Part shown: positions 37,231-46,486 of the stretch, piece after piece
Position numbering within the stretch: the stretch's first letter is position 1
How the letters are laid out: each line of letters begins with the position of its first letter
Assembly: GCA_016946835.1 (NCBI GenBank)
Contig: JACVTC010000026.1
Span: 1,425,001 to 1,482,500, forward strand
Source of the DNA: Neocallimastix lanati (nom. inval.)
Taxonomy: Eukaryota; Neocallimastigomycota; Neocallimastigomycetes; Neocallimastigales; Neocallimastigaceae
DNA length: 57,500 nt
Direction: 5' to 3'
Made by a program: the position numbers and the translations under genes
Notes under the pieces: generated by a model
The model's database searches: none
Told to the model about the DNA's origin: nothing
What the model saw: the letters and a program-made list of their open reading frames with translations, nothing else

Positions 37231-37915
37231 TTTTGATATAAAAAATTCTTTAAGAAGTTCTACAGTTCTTGAGACTTTTTAAAGAATATTACAGGTAAAT
37301 ATAATATTTAAATATACTAGGAGCGATTAGAACTCATAAACAGAGTTTCGGCGGTTAGTAACTAGTTTCAGTAGGTTAGAAACTATAGCCGTTAATTATT
37401 CGAATATAAACGGGCTTCAAAACCCTAGGGCGTGAAGAGCGTGTGGATTAAACGAAAGCCACATCCTACCAACCAACTTCAACAGTTCGGTGGTTGCTCT
37501 ATTCGAATAAGCTCTGGCGAATAAGGAACTATAGTCACCGAAGGCTATAGGTTGGTCGTGAAGGTAAAGCGACTTTAAAATATATAGTTTATAATTTTTT
37601 ATTTTGAGGTCTAGTATATACCTCTAGTTAGTAACTCTTGCCGGTTTTTTATTTTGTTGTAAGGCATAAAAGAGTGAAATTTAGTCTAGTTATTATATTT
37701 ACCAAATTAAATTTAAAAAAAAAAAAAAAAAAAATTTAAATCAGCAATTAAACTAAACGCCTAGAAAAATAATAATTTATAATTCTTTATCATTACAATT
37801 TTCATTCGGGAGCACTAAAAAAAAAAAAAAATAATAATAATAATAATAGTGATAATATTAAATAAATCTTCCTATTGCAATTCTTAAACTTGTTTATAAT
37901 TTAATAATTCTTTCA
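36728..37915 (+). other. Ty3 leader: pyrimidine-rich part and structured part
   Basis: 1.2 kb untranslated leader. 36770-37160 is T-rich with repeated TTGGTTTCTG and CCATTGGTTTC phrases; frames across it are repeat artefacts. An A28 tract lies near 37199-37226. 37318-37575 is notably richer in G and C and dense in inverted repeats, listed separately. Confidence 0.6.
37318..37575 (+). ncRNA. Hairpin-rich RNA region in the Ty3 leader
   Basis: Inverted repeats seen: TAGTTTC/GAAACTA (37363-37385); CTATAGCC (37383-37390) with GGCTATAG (37543-37550); two copies of the palindrome TATTCGAATA (37397-37406, 37500-37509); TGTGG/CCACA in 37443-37464; and CAACC/GGTTG enclosing AACT/AGTT in 37473-37496. 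Such a leader could serve in packaging, dimerisation or translation control. Role inferred. Confidence 0.5.
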
Positions 37916-40900
37916 ATGTCTTCTTCATCAAACGATTTTCATTTTAATGGCGATTCAGCTAAGCTCAAGGGATTTTTAGCTTATGTTGGGTTAGCCATTG
38001 CTCTTCGTCCTGAATATTTCACCAATGATCCGTTAAAAGTAGCTTATACCATCACTTTGTTAAGAGATGAAGCTATGGATTGGGCTGCAGACTTGATGAA
38101 TGAAAATAACCCAGTCCTTGACGATTTTAACGCTTTCATTGAACTTATGAAGGATAGATTCAGTGACGTAGATGCAGTTTTTAATTGTAATCAAGCTCTT
38201 ATGCATATTAAGCAAAAAGCATATGGTAAAGTCACTGATTACAATAATGAATTCCGTAGGCTTTCGGAAAAAACGGACTGGAATGAATTTGCCTTAATGG
38301 ATGTTTATATTGAAGGATTGCTACCAAGACTTCAAGAAAGAGTAATTAGTTTGTTCCCTCCTCCTGCCAAATTAAGTGAACTAATGCGAATTACCAATCG
38401 TATAGATCATCAAATGACTCGATTCGCAACGATCAACAATTACAATTCTAGAAATAACAGTAATAATAATAATAATTCTCGTAATAATAGGAAGTATTAT
38501 AGATTTAACTCTAGTAATAATAGAAACGCCAATTCTAATTCTTTTTTCAAATCAAATAATGATTCAAATTACTCTCATTTATCCCCTGAAGAAAGAGCAA
38601 GAAGAATTAAAGAAGGGCTTTGTCTATATTGTGGACAATCAGGCCATAAGTTAATAAATTGTCCAAAGCGAGCAAATAAACCTGGCTCCTCCCATATGGC
38701 TAGATCTAATTCTTCTAAGAAATTTAATAAAGATTGTATTATTAAGTGTTCCTTTAACTACAAAAATAAATGGATTAAAGCTAAGGCTCTTATAGATTCC
38801 GGCTCCGACTTGAATCTTATGGATAGTAATTTTGCTAAAATTAATAATTTTAAGCTTGTACATGATAATTTAGAAGCTGATAACATTACTGGTATTGGTG
38901 GTGGCAAAGACGTTGTTGGTAAAACTATACCAATATTATTTAAAGTTAGTAACCTTCAGGTCTTAACAGAATTTTTTGTTATTGATTTGAACGACAAATT
39001 TGAGTGCTTAATTGGTTCTAGATTTCTTAAAGAAAATAAATCATCAATTGATTTCAACAATAATATTTTAAGCTTTTGCAATAGTAATAACAATGCGTCA
39101 GATTCTTCCTTTGTTGAATCAATACCTTCAACCTCGGTTAACTCTACTTCACTTTCTCTTACTTCTAATACTTCCGACTCTATCTCTTCGAAACCAGCCT
39201 ATTCCAGTTCATGCACCCCTAATAATTCTTTGTTTGATAATTCTTCTATTTCTCCTTCCGTGTTGAAGAATTCAATTGCCTCTTCCCCAAACATGGATAC
39301 TCCAAATAAAACACTTCCCGCCATTTATCTAGAATTCTCTGATGTATTTAGTGAAGAAGAAGCTAAAATCTTACCTCCTCATTCTAGTTTTGATTGTGCT
39401 ATTGACCTTAAACCTAATACTAAGTTATATTATAGTGCAATTTATCCCCTTACAATTCCCGAAGAAATAGCTTTAGAAAAAATTATTAAAGACTATTTAA
39501 AATACGGTTTTATTGTTAGGTCAAAATCAGAAGCTGGTCATCCAATTTTATTTGCTCCAAAAGATAATGGTGAGTTACGTATGTGTATTGATCTTAGGAA
39601 ACTTAATGAAATCACCATTAGAGATAGTTATCCTATGCCTTTAACAACTGTTATTTTTAATAAAGCTCCTGGTCATAAGTATTACTCAAAGCTTGATTTA
39701 AAATCTGCTTACTTCCAAATTCGTATCAGGTCTGGAGATGAATACAAAACAGCTTTTGTATGTAGCTTAGGACACTTTGAATTTAGAGTTATGCCTTTCG
39801 GTTTCAAGAATGCACCTGCCTGTTTTCAAAGAATGATTGATACTGCATTAAGTGACTATTTAGGTAAATTTTGTTATGCCTATATTGATGATATTATCAT
39901 TTTTTCTGATAATCTTTCTGAACATCATTTACACGTTAAAAAAGTACTATTACAACTTAGGAAATTTCATTTACATGTTAACCTTGAAAAATGTGAGTTT
40001 GATAAGTTCGAAGTTAAATTTTTAGGATATTATGTATCTTCAGATGGTCTTAAGATGGATATTAAGAAAGTCTCAGCTATTTTAGATTGGCCTGCTCCAA
40101 CTACAGTTAAAGAAGTTCAATCGTTTCTTGGCCTAGCCAATTTCTACAGACGCTTTATAAAAAATTTTGCTAAAATTGCTTATCCTCTTAATAAACTTAC
40201 AAGAAAAAATGTTCCTTTTGTTTGGTCAAAAGATGCTAATGACTCCTTTGAACTTCTTAAACGTTCTTTTACTTCTGCTCCCATCCTTATTCCTGCTGAT
40301 CCTAATTCTCAATTTTTTGTTGAAACGGATGCAAGTAATTTTGCGCTTGGATGTATTTTATCCCAAGTTAGCTCTAAAGATAATAAGCTTCATCCAATTG
40401 CTTTCTATTCTAGAGCTTTTACCTCTGCTGAATGCAATTATCCAATTTATGATAAAGAGTTACTTGCTATTAAGACTGCTTTTGAAACTTGGAGGTACTA
40501 TTTAGAAGGTGCTAAGAATACTATTAAAGTTCTTACTGATCATAGAAATCTACTCTACTTTAAGAAACCAGAACAGCTTTCACAACGTTTAATTAGATGG
40601 TCAATGTTCTTTACTCGATTTGACTTTCAAATTGAGTATCGTCCAGGTTCTCGCGGTGGTAAGCCAGATGCTTTATCTCGCCGTCCTGATTATGATAATC
40701 ATGAACCTGCTAAACCTTACCAAGTACTTAAACCGGAAAATTTTTGTTTTACTTCAAGGATCTCTATTGAATCAAATCTACAAGATGAAATTAAAAAGTG
40801 TTACTCCAAGGATCCTTTCTTTAATAATGTTAAGATATATTTTGAAAAGCCTTCTGCTAATGAGAAACCCATTGCTTCGGTTGATCTCCTTTCGTTCTCC

Positions 40901-42244
40901 AATGGTATTCTTTTATATGACAATCTTATTTATATTCCTGAATGCCTTAGATTTAAAATTCTTTGTTCTTGTCATGATTCTCCTACTGCTGGCCACTTTG
41001 GCATAAATAAAACCTCTGACTTAGTTTCTAGAAATTATTGGTGGCCTGGTATGCATAAGGATATTAAAAAATATATTCGTACTTGTAATGTGTGCTGCGC
41101 TTCAAAAGCTCCTCGTCATAAACCTTACGGTTTACTTAAATCTTTACCCATTGGCAATAATCCTTGGGAATCAATTTCAATGGATTTTATAACAGATCTT
41201 CCCTCTTCCAATGGTATGTCTTGTATTCTTGTCGTAGTTGATCGCTTTACGAAGATGGCTCATTTTGTTCCCTTTAAATCAGTTCCCTCTGCTGAGGATT
41301 GTGCTGAACAATTTCTTAATTCTATTTTCAAACTTCATGGTCTGCCAAAGGATATTGTGTCGGATAGAGGTACTCAGTTTACTTCTAAATTTTGGAATAG
41401 ATTATTTAATTTACTTCATGTTGATCTTTGTTTATCATCTGCTCATCATCAGCAAACTAATGGTCAAACGGAGAGGGTAAACGCAATACTTGAACAATAC
41501 TTAAGATGTTATGTTAATTATCAACAAAATAATTGGATAGAATATTTATCTCTTGCAGAATTTGCTTACAATAACACAATACAAGAATCTGCAAATGCTA
41601 CTCCTTTCTTTCTTAATTATGGGTTCAATCCTAAATTTGATCCTTCTACTCCAGATGTTTCTATTGTCCCTCGTGCTGAAATTATTGCTAAAGACTTAAA
41701 AGAATTAAGAAATGTACTTAAAGAAAATCTTCAAAGTGCAGTTAATTTTCAAAAAAAATATTATGATTATAAACATATGTCTCCGCCTGAGTTTAAAGTT
41801 GGCTCAAAAGTTTGGCTGTTAAGGAATGATTTAATAAATAATAAAAAAGGTAAACTTGCTCCTAAGAAATCTGGTCCATTTACTATTTTAAAGAAAATTT
41901 CAGATGTAAGTTATAAATTAAAGTTACCAAACTCTTTTAGGGTCTTTCCAGTTTTCCACGTTTCACTTCTTGAGCCAGCCTATGAAAATGAATTTACAGA
42001 AAGAAATATCCCAACTCCAAAACCTATTATACTTAATGGAGAAAAAGAATATGAAGTTGAATCTATTCTTGATTCAAAGAAATTTCATAACAAAATTAAA
42101 TATTTAATTCATTGGAAAGGTTATGATGATTCTGAAAACTCATGGGAACCTTTTGAGAATCTTCATTGCAATAAACTTCTTGCCGAATTCCACAAGAAGT
42201 TTCCAAATAAACCAAAACCTAAGACGTCTGGAATCCGTCTCTAA
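37916..42244 (+). CDS. Ty3/gypsy Gag-Pol polyprotein with chromodomain
   Basis: Single 1442-aa frame without stop or frameshift. Order: Gag/retrotransposon capsid domain (about 10-180); Asn-rich linker; CCHC knuckle CLYCGQSGHKLINC from 236; aspartic protease with DSGS at 294; reverse transcriptase (about 500-690) with YIDDIIIFS from 656; RNase H with TDAS (Asp805) and LTDHRNL; integrase zinc finger from 1020 (H-H-C-C); integrase core Asp1090, Asp1150, Glu1186 (DD35E spacing); and a C-terminal chromodomain (about 1378-1430) with IHWKGYDDSENSWEPFENL. The protein copies element RNA to DNA and inserts it; the chromodomain usually targets modified histones in heterochromatin. Domain order (integrase after RNase H) is Ty3/gypsy and the chromodomain marks a chromovirus. 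The TAA stop overlaps the polypurine tract. Codon use is less extreme than the spacers. Confidence 0.97.
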   Translation: MSSSSNDFHFNGDSAKLKGFLAYVGLAIALRPEYFTNDPLKVAYTITLLRDEAMDWAADLMNENNPVLDDFNAFIELMKDRFSDVDAVFNCNQALMHIKQKAYGKVTDYNNEFRRLSEKTDWNEFALMDVYIEGLLPRLQERVISLFPPPAKLSELMRITNRIDHQMTRFATINNYNSRNNSNNNNNSRNNRKYYRFNSSNNRNANSNSFFKSNNDSNYSHLSPEERARRIKEGLCLYCGQSGHKLINCPKRANKPGSSHMARSNSSKKFNKDCIIKCSFNYKNKWIKAKALIDSGSDLNLMDSNFAKINNFKLVHDNLEADNITGIGGGKDVVGKTIPILFKVSNLQVLTEFFVIDLNDKFECLIGSRFLKENKSSIDFNNNILSFCNSNNNASDSSFVESIPSTSVNSTSLSLTSNTSDSISSKPAYSSSCTPNNSLFDNSSISPSVLKNSIASSPNMDTPNKTLPAIYLEFSDVFSEEEAKILPPHSSFDCAIDLKPNTKLYYSAIYPLTIPEEIALEKIIKDYLKYGFIVRSKSEAGHPILFAPKDNGELRMCIDLRKLNEITIRDSYPMPLTTVIFNKAPGHKYYSKLDLKSAYFQIRIRSGDEYKTAFVCSLGHFEFRVMPFGFKNAPACFQRMIDTALSDYLGKFCYAYIDDIIIFSDNLSEHHLHVKKVLLQLRKFHLHVNLEKCEFDKFEVKFLGYYVSSDGLKMDIKKVSAILDWPAPTTVKEVQSFLGLANFYRRFIKNFAKIAYPLNKLTRKNVPFVWSKDANDSFELLKRSFTSAPILIPADPNSQFFVETDASNFALGCILSQVSSKDNKLHPIAFYSRAFTSAECNYPIYDKELLAIKTAFETWRYYLEGAKNTIKVLTDHRNLLYFKKPEQLSQRLIRWSMFFTRFDFQIEYRPGSRGGKPDALSRRPDYDNHEPAKPYQVLKPENFCFTSRISIESNLQDEIKKCYSKDPFFNNVKIYFEKPSANEKPIASVDLLSFSNGILLYDNLIYIPECLRFKILCSCHDSPTAGHFGINKTSDLVSRNYWWPGMHKDIKKYIRTCNVCCASKAPRHKPYGLLKSLPIGNNPWESISMDFITDLPSSNGMSCILVVVDRFTKMAHFVPFKSVPSAEDCAEQFLNSIFKLHGLPKDIVSDRGTQFTSKFWNRLFNLLHVDLCLSSAHHQQTNGQTERVNAILEQYLRCYVNYQQNNWIEYLSLAEFAYNNTIQESANATPFFLNYGFNPKFDPSTPDVSIVPRAEIIAKDLKELRNVLKENLQSAVNFQKKYYDYKHMSPPEFKVGSKVWLLRNDLINNKKGKLAPKKSGPFTILKKISDVSYKLKLPNSFRVFPVFHVSLLEPAYENEFTERNIPTPKPIILNGEKEYEVESILDSKKFHNKIKYLIHWKGYDDSENSWEPFENLHCNKLLAEFHKKFPNKPKPKTSGIRL

Positions 42245-42253
42245 GGGAGAGAG
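42243..42253 (+). other. Polypurine tract of Ty3 element
   Basis: AAGGGAGAGAG, one base before the 3' LTR. It is the expected plus-strand DNA primer site and overlaps the last two bases of the Gag-Pol stop codon. Confidence 0.85.
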
Positions 42254-42254
42254 T

Positions 42255-42895
42255 TATAACAGAATTAATAATTACAATTATTTTATTATTTTAATATTTA
42301 GTATTATTTTTCAATAAAGTTTTAAAACAAATAATTAAATTTAAAAAATATTATTTCTGGTATAGTTATTAGTAACTAATACCATGAATCAAACTACTTA
42401 GGGTTCGATTCACATTTATTATTATTTTATAGTTTTATTCTAAAAAATATCTAGAAGATTCTTTATAGTTCAAGAAATTACTAGAATTTCTTGATAATTC
42501 TTGTGTTTAATTAATTAAAATTTATTCTATTAAATTCTTAATTCTATTGTTTTCTATTTTTTCTAAATTTTTCGATTTTTAAGAACTTTTTAGAAACTTT
42601 TATTTTTATTTTTTAATAACTTTAACTTTTGAAAAAAATATAAATATGAGTAAAATTCTTATTAACAAATATTCTTTTCTTTGTGTTTTTTATTTTAATT
42701 TTGTTTAGTTAATAAAACTTAATTTTTTAATAAAACTTTTTTTAATATTAATACTATATCAACCCTTGCGGCTTATAGTATTATAATAAATATAATTAAT
42801 AAAATAATTATAATAAAAGAAAAAAAATAAATAAAAAATAAAATAATTTTTGTTTTTTTTGAGTGTTATTATATTTATTATAATATTTTGTTATA
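42255..42895 (+). repeat. 3' LTR of Ty3 element
   Basis: 641 bp. It differs from the 5' LTR at one position by eye (A at 42368 against G at 36189). It is followed by ATAGG, the target duplication. Confidence 0.95.
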
Positions 42896-42900
42896 ATAGG

Positions 42901-44204
42901 GTTCCATCGACTGTGGTATAACACCTTTTATGAAAGGGCTCCATTAAAATTATGATGACGATGATATAACATTCGTAGAATGTTAGTGATGCCGACTTAT
43001 TAAAGAAGCGGTGATTGTAGTAAGACTCCTCATATTACCTTTAAATATTATGTAATTTTTTTTGAACGACCAATTGGTAAATATTTTTTTTTTTACCGTA
43101 CTGATAGTTTACAATTGTACATATACTAATAATTGAAGATATTTACATATATCATCATATTTCTGAATACTATCACGTATAGTATGTTGTTTATTTGGCA
43201 ATATTTATTTACTGATATTTTTCATATATGTTCAAATCTAAATATTTACTTCTAAAATTTTTAGATTTGAGGGGGATAATGATCATATATTAAAATTTAA
43301 ATTAAGAACATAAACGAATATGAGATAACATAAATTATAAGTTAACTTTCAGGAAAATTTTTTTTAGGATATCATTCAGTAACTAAAAATGATTTAATAT
43401 AGAAGAAGATTTAAAATATCAAAAAGAAGAAAATGAAAATAGAAATTTACATGATAAGACTAATATTTCTCAAGATACTTAAATGACTAAATTATACATT
43501 AGCCTAATAGTGAAAATTAACAAAAATTAACCTACAAGAAGAAATTAATTGAAATGTTGAATCATTATCAATTATAAGACAATTTATATTGTTTACTTAA
43601 TAAGTTTAAATGGCTAGAATAATATAATTAACTATGAATGCAATCATATTTAATAACCAAAGATTATGATTTATAAAGTACACCGATATATATAATTAAG
43701 GATTTGTTGTAATAGTTATCGCTAAAGCTATAAAGCGAAAATATATAAGAGTTAGCGCTTATCTAGAAAGCGGTTTATGATTGAAAGTGATGTAAATCCT
43801 AATAAACAAGAGGTATTCACAGATTGAGATGGTATAATATCACCCTTCAAGAGGAAGGTTTCCATCATATAAATGGTAGATAAACCATAATGATAAGAGA
43901 TGTTTCAGGTACATCTAGTATAAGTGGTGTATTAATATTAAATATTAGTTTTAGAGGGAAATAATTAGATTACAAGCATATTAACTATTAAAGAAATTAT
44001 TTTAGCAATATTTAAATTGAATTAAAGAATTAATATGATGTAAGATTATTTTATTTATGAAAAAGTCAAGTTAGGTTAGAAAAGAAATAATTTATAGTTT
44101 AATAATATCAAGTGAATAATATTATAGAATAGAATATTTTTGTATACACATATTTACTAGTAAACCAATTTATTCATTACTGAATAATTAGGTTTAAGAG
44201 GGAA
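42901..44204 (+). other. Right part of outer element, hairpin-dense, non-coding
   Basis: No coding domain. Perfect hairpins: AACATTC/GAATGTT (42968-42984), ATACTAT/ATAGTAT around CACGT (43167-43185), CAAATCTAAA/TTTAGATTTG (43233-43269), CGCTT/AAGCG (43756-43772), CCTTC/GAAGG near 43842-43857, and GGTTTCCAT/ATGG...AAACC near 43856-43886. A second purine-rich block TTGAGGGGGATAATGATC (43267-43284) resembles a polypurine tract followed by an LTR start, and may mark an older element boundary. Confidence 0.55.
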
Positions 44205-44450
44205 TGTTAGAATATGTGAATATAGTTAAATTACTAATAATTAATAATACATTACTAATGTAATAGTTCTTAGAATATTCATGTATTAAGTTATTACTAA
44301 TATTGTTAAGCCACATTTAAGATATATAAATACATGTAATTTGTTCCCATTTTACATAAGCCTTAATCTATATAAAATCAATATAGAAACATGTAACTCT
44401 TCATAATTAATAAAGTTAACTTAATAAGATATAAATCTTATTTTCTAATA
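44205..44450 (+). repeat. 3' LTR of outer element
   Basis: 246 bp, near-identical to 33156-33401. Preceded directly by AAGAGGGAA and followed by ATTAT. Confidence 0.85.
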
Positions 44451-44655
44451 ATTATTATTATTATTATTTTTTTATTTTTAAATTTTTAGCATATTCGTAT
44501 TTCTATGTTCTTAAAGTTCTTTTAAAATATTCACGTAGGAATATTTTATTAATACTTTAATTTATATAAATAACTTAATATTATTATTGTTATTAGTTTA
44601 ATTTATAATATTTTTATATTTAATAATAAAAATTAATAAACATATATATAATATT

Positions 44656-44916
44656 TTATGGATTATTTAACACTTTAAAAAAATTTTTTTGTCCCATTAT
44701 TATATGTAGGCTCTTATATCCTATTCTAAAATGTTGTGCCAAATAGTCAATAACTGCATTACTAAAAAAAATATTTCAAGAAAACATTAAAATAAGTCTT
44801 TCTGACAATAAATGTATCAATCGTGATCTCTTGAAAAGTTCAACTAATTTCAAATATTTTGATATGATATCTGAGAATTCAATATTTTTCCTAAAATAAA
44901 CCAAGTATTTGTTCAT
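44656..44916 (-). pseudogene. Short decayed ORF beside the outer element
   Basis: The minus strand from ATG 44916 reads MNKYLVYFRKNIEFSDIISK and continues with LKLVELFKRSRLIHLLSERL to a TGA at 44776. The same frame then continues with FSNAVIDYLAQHFRIGYKSL to a TAA at 44656. Mixed, amphipathic residue content makes it protein-like, unlike neighbouring frames. Not recognised. A T-rich AG just after the TGA could instead be a splice acceptor, giving a short intron. Confidence 0.35.
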
Positions 44917-46278
44917 AAAAATAAAATTAAAATAAAAATAAATAAAAAAAAAGATTAAAAATAAATAAATATTTTTAAATATATATATATTATATTGATA
45001 TGCGATAAAAATAATGAGAATATTCTCTTACATATATTTTTTTATTAAAAACTTTATAGAATAATAATCTATATTTAATTTTATAAATACATTGGTAATG
45101 ACAATACTTTTCACACTTATATATTAATTTTAAAATTAGTAAAGAATATATATTTTAACATATAATTTTAAAATTTTATATTATATATTAATTAAATTGA
45201 TACATTTATAAAAAAACGTTTAAAAAAAAATATGTATTAATAATTTTCTGTGGTTTCAATATTATTTTATATTGTATAAGTAATAAAAAAAAAATGATAA
45301 TAATAAAATGATAATAATAAAATGATAAAATTTATCATAAATACTTTTTTTTTTATACATTTCTAAATTGATTTTATAGTTTTATTAATATTTAATAGAT
45401 TATTAAACTAAAAAAGTACATAAATAATTCTTTTTTTTTTTATAAATAGATAAGAATATTTATTTAATAATTATAATATTTAATAGATTAGACATATACA
45501 TTTAATATTTATTTTTTATTTTTTATTTTTTATTTTTTTTTTTTTAATTCTTATTTTTGAAAACTTAAAATACTTTATATAAATTTAAATACAGTTGTAA
45601 ATAGTTTTAATTGTAAACGCTAATCGTCTAATGGTTTCATATGTAAATTTCTTTCTAAAATAATGAATAATTGAAATAACTAATATAAAGTCTTTGGTTA
45701 TATTAAATATACAATATTAATTAGTAATTTAATTTTTAATATTTATTATTTAATTATAAATTATTTCTAAACTTCATTTTTTTCTTATTATTATTATAAA
45801 TGATATATCAAATCTATACTATAAAATAAATTATTATATATATTTTTATTATTATTATAAATGATATATCAAAACTATACTATAAAATAAATAAAATAAA
45901 TTATAAACTATCATAAAAATTTTCAAAACTTCACTTAAACCTTTTTTTTACATTTTTTTTAAAATAACATTATATTGAATCACACTTTTTTTTTTTTTTT
46001 TTTTAACGGCAGCAAACTTTTTTCATCTTTATTAATTAAATGAATCACACTAATATGAATTAAATACGATATTATTATAAATGTTGTATCAATACTACAC
46101 ACTATAAAATAATTTCACAACCTCACATAAACCTTCTTTTTTCTACACTTTTAAAATAATATTATATTGAATCATACTAATAAGAATTAAATACATTTTT
46201 TTAACACACTTTAAATAATATATTTATAAAGTAATATTGAAGTTATAATTATTTCAATACTACTTTAATATAATAAAA

Positions 46279-46309
<31 letters not shown>

Positions 46310-46486
46310 AAAAATTAAATAAAAAATTAAAACAATATATTTTTAAACTTTTATTTTTTTTATTTTCAATGTTATTTTTTTTTTTATTACTATATTTTTT
46401 TTATTTTCAATGTTATTTTTTTTTTATTACTATTACTATATTATTTCAATGTTTTTTTTTTGTTTGTTTGTTTGTTCTTTTTTGCT
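44917..46486. other. Gene-less spacer with diverged duplications
   Basis: A dispersed-repeat copy lies at 45405-45535. 45785-45985 and about 46070-46192 contain related copies of ATTATTATAAATG, CTATAAAATAA, TTCAC, AAACCTT and ATTATATTGAATCA in the same order, indicating an old tandem duplication of roughly 220 bp. An A run is at 46280-46306. Confidence 0.6.
45405..45535 (+). repeat. Dispersed repeat, copy 2
   Basis: Matches 30518-30640 in order and orientation: TACATAAATAATTCTTTT, AGATAAGAATATTTATTTAA, then ATATACATTTA and T-rich sequence. Confidence 0.5.

Larger units (their letters stand above)
36071..42900 (+). mobile_element. Intact Ty3/gypsy chromovirus nested in the outer element
   Basis: LTRs are 36076-36716 and 42255-42895 (641 bp each), both starting TATAAC and ending GTTATA. 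They are flanked by the 5-bp duplication ATAGG (36071-36075 and 42896-42900). I found one LTR difference by eye (36189 G, 42368 A). A polypurine tract AAGGGAGAGAG (42243-42253) sits one base before the 3' LTR. The single Gag-Pol frame is complete. All hallmarks of a young, possibly active element are present. Confidence 0.95.
33156..44450 (+). mobile_element. Outer LTR retrotransposon, apparently non-autonomous
   Basis: Two 246-bp direct repeats (33156-33401, 44205-44450), beginning TGTTAGAA and ending TTCTAATA, differ by one base by eye. They are flanked by ATTAT on both sides (33151-33155, 44451-44455). A polypurine tract AAGAGGGAA abuts the right LTR (44196-44204). Removing the Ty3 insertion leaves about 4.47 kb. 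No protease, reverse transcriptase or integrase motif was found in any frame I read, so the element probably moves in trans, as large non-autonomous LTR elements do. The interior carries a broken lectin-like frame and many hairpins. Short LTRs with TGTTAGAA termini recall Ty1/copia, but superfamily is not proven. Confidence 0.8.
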
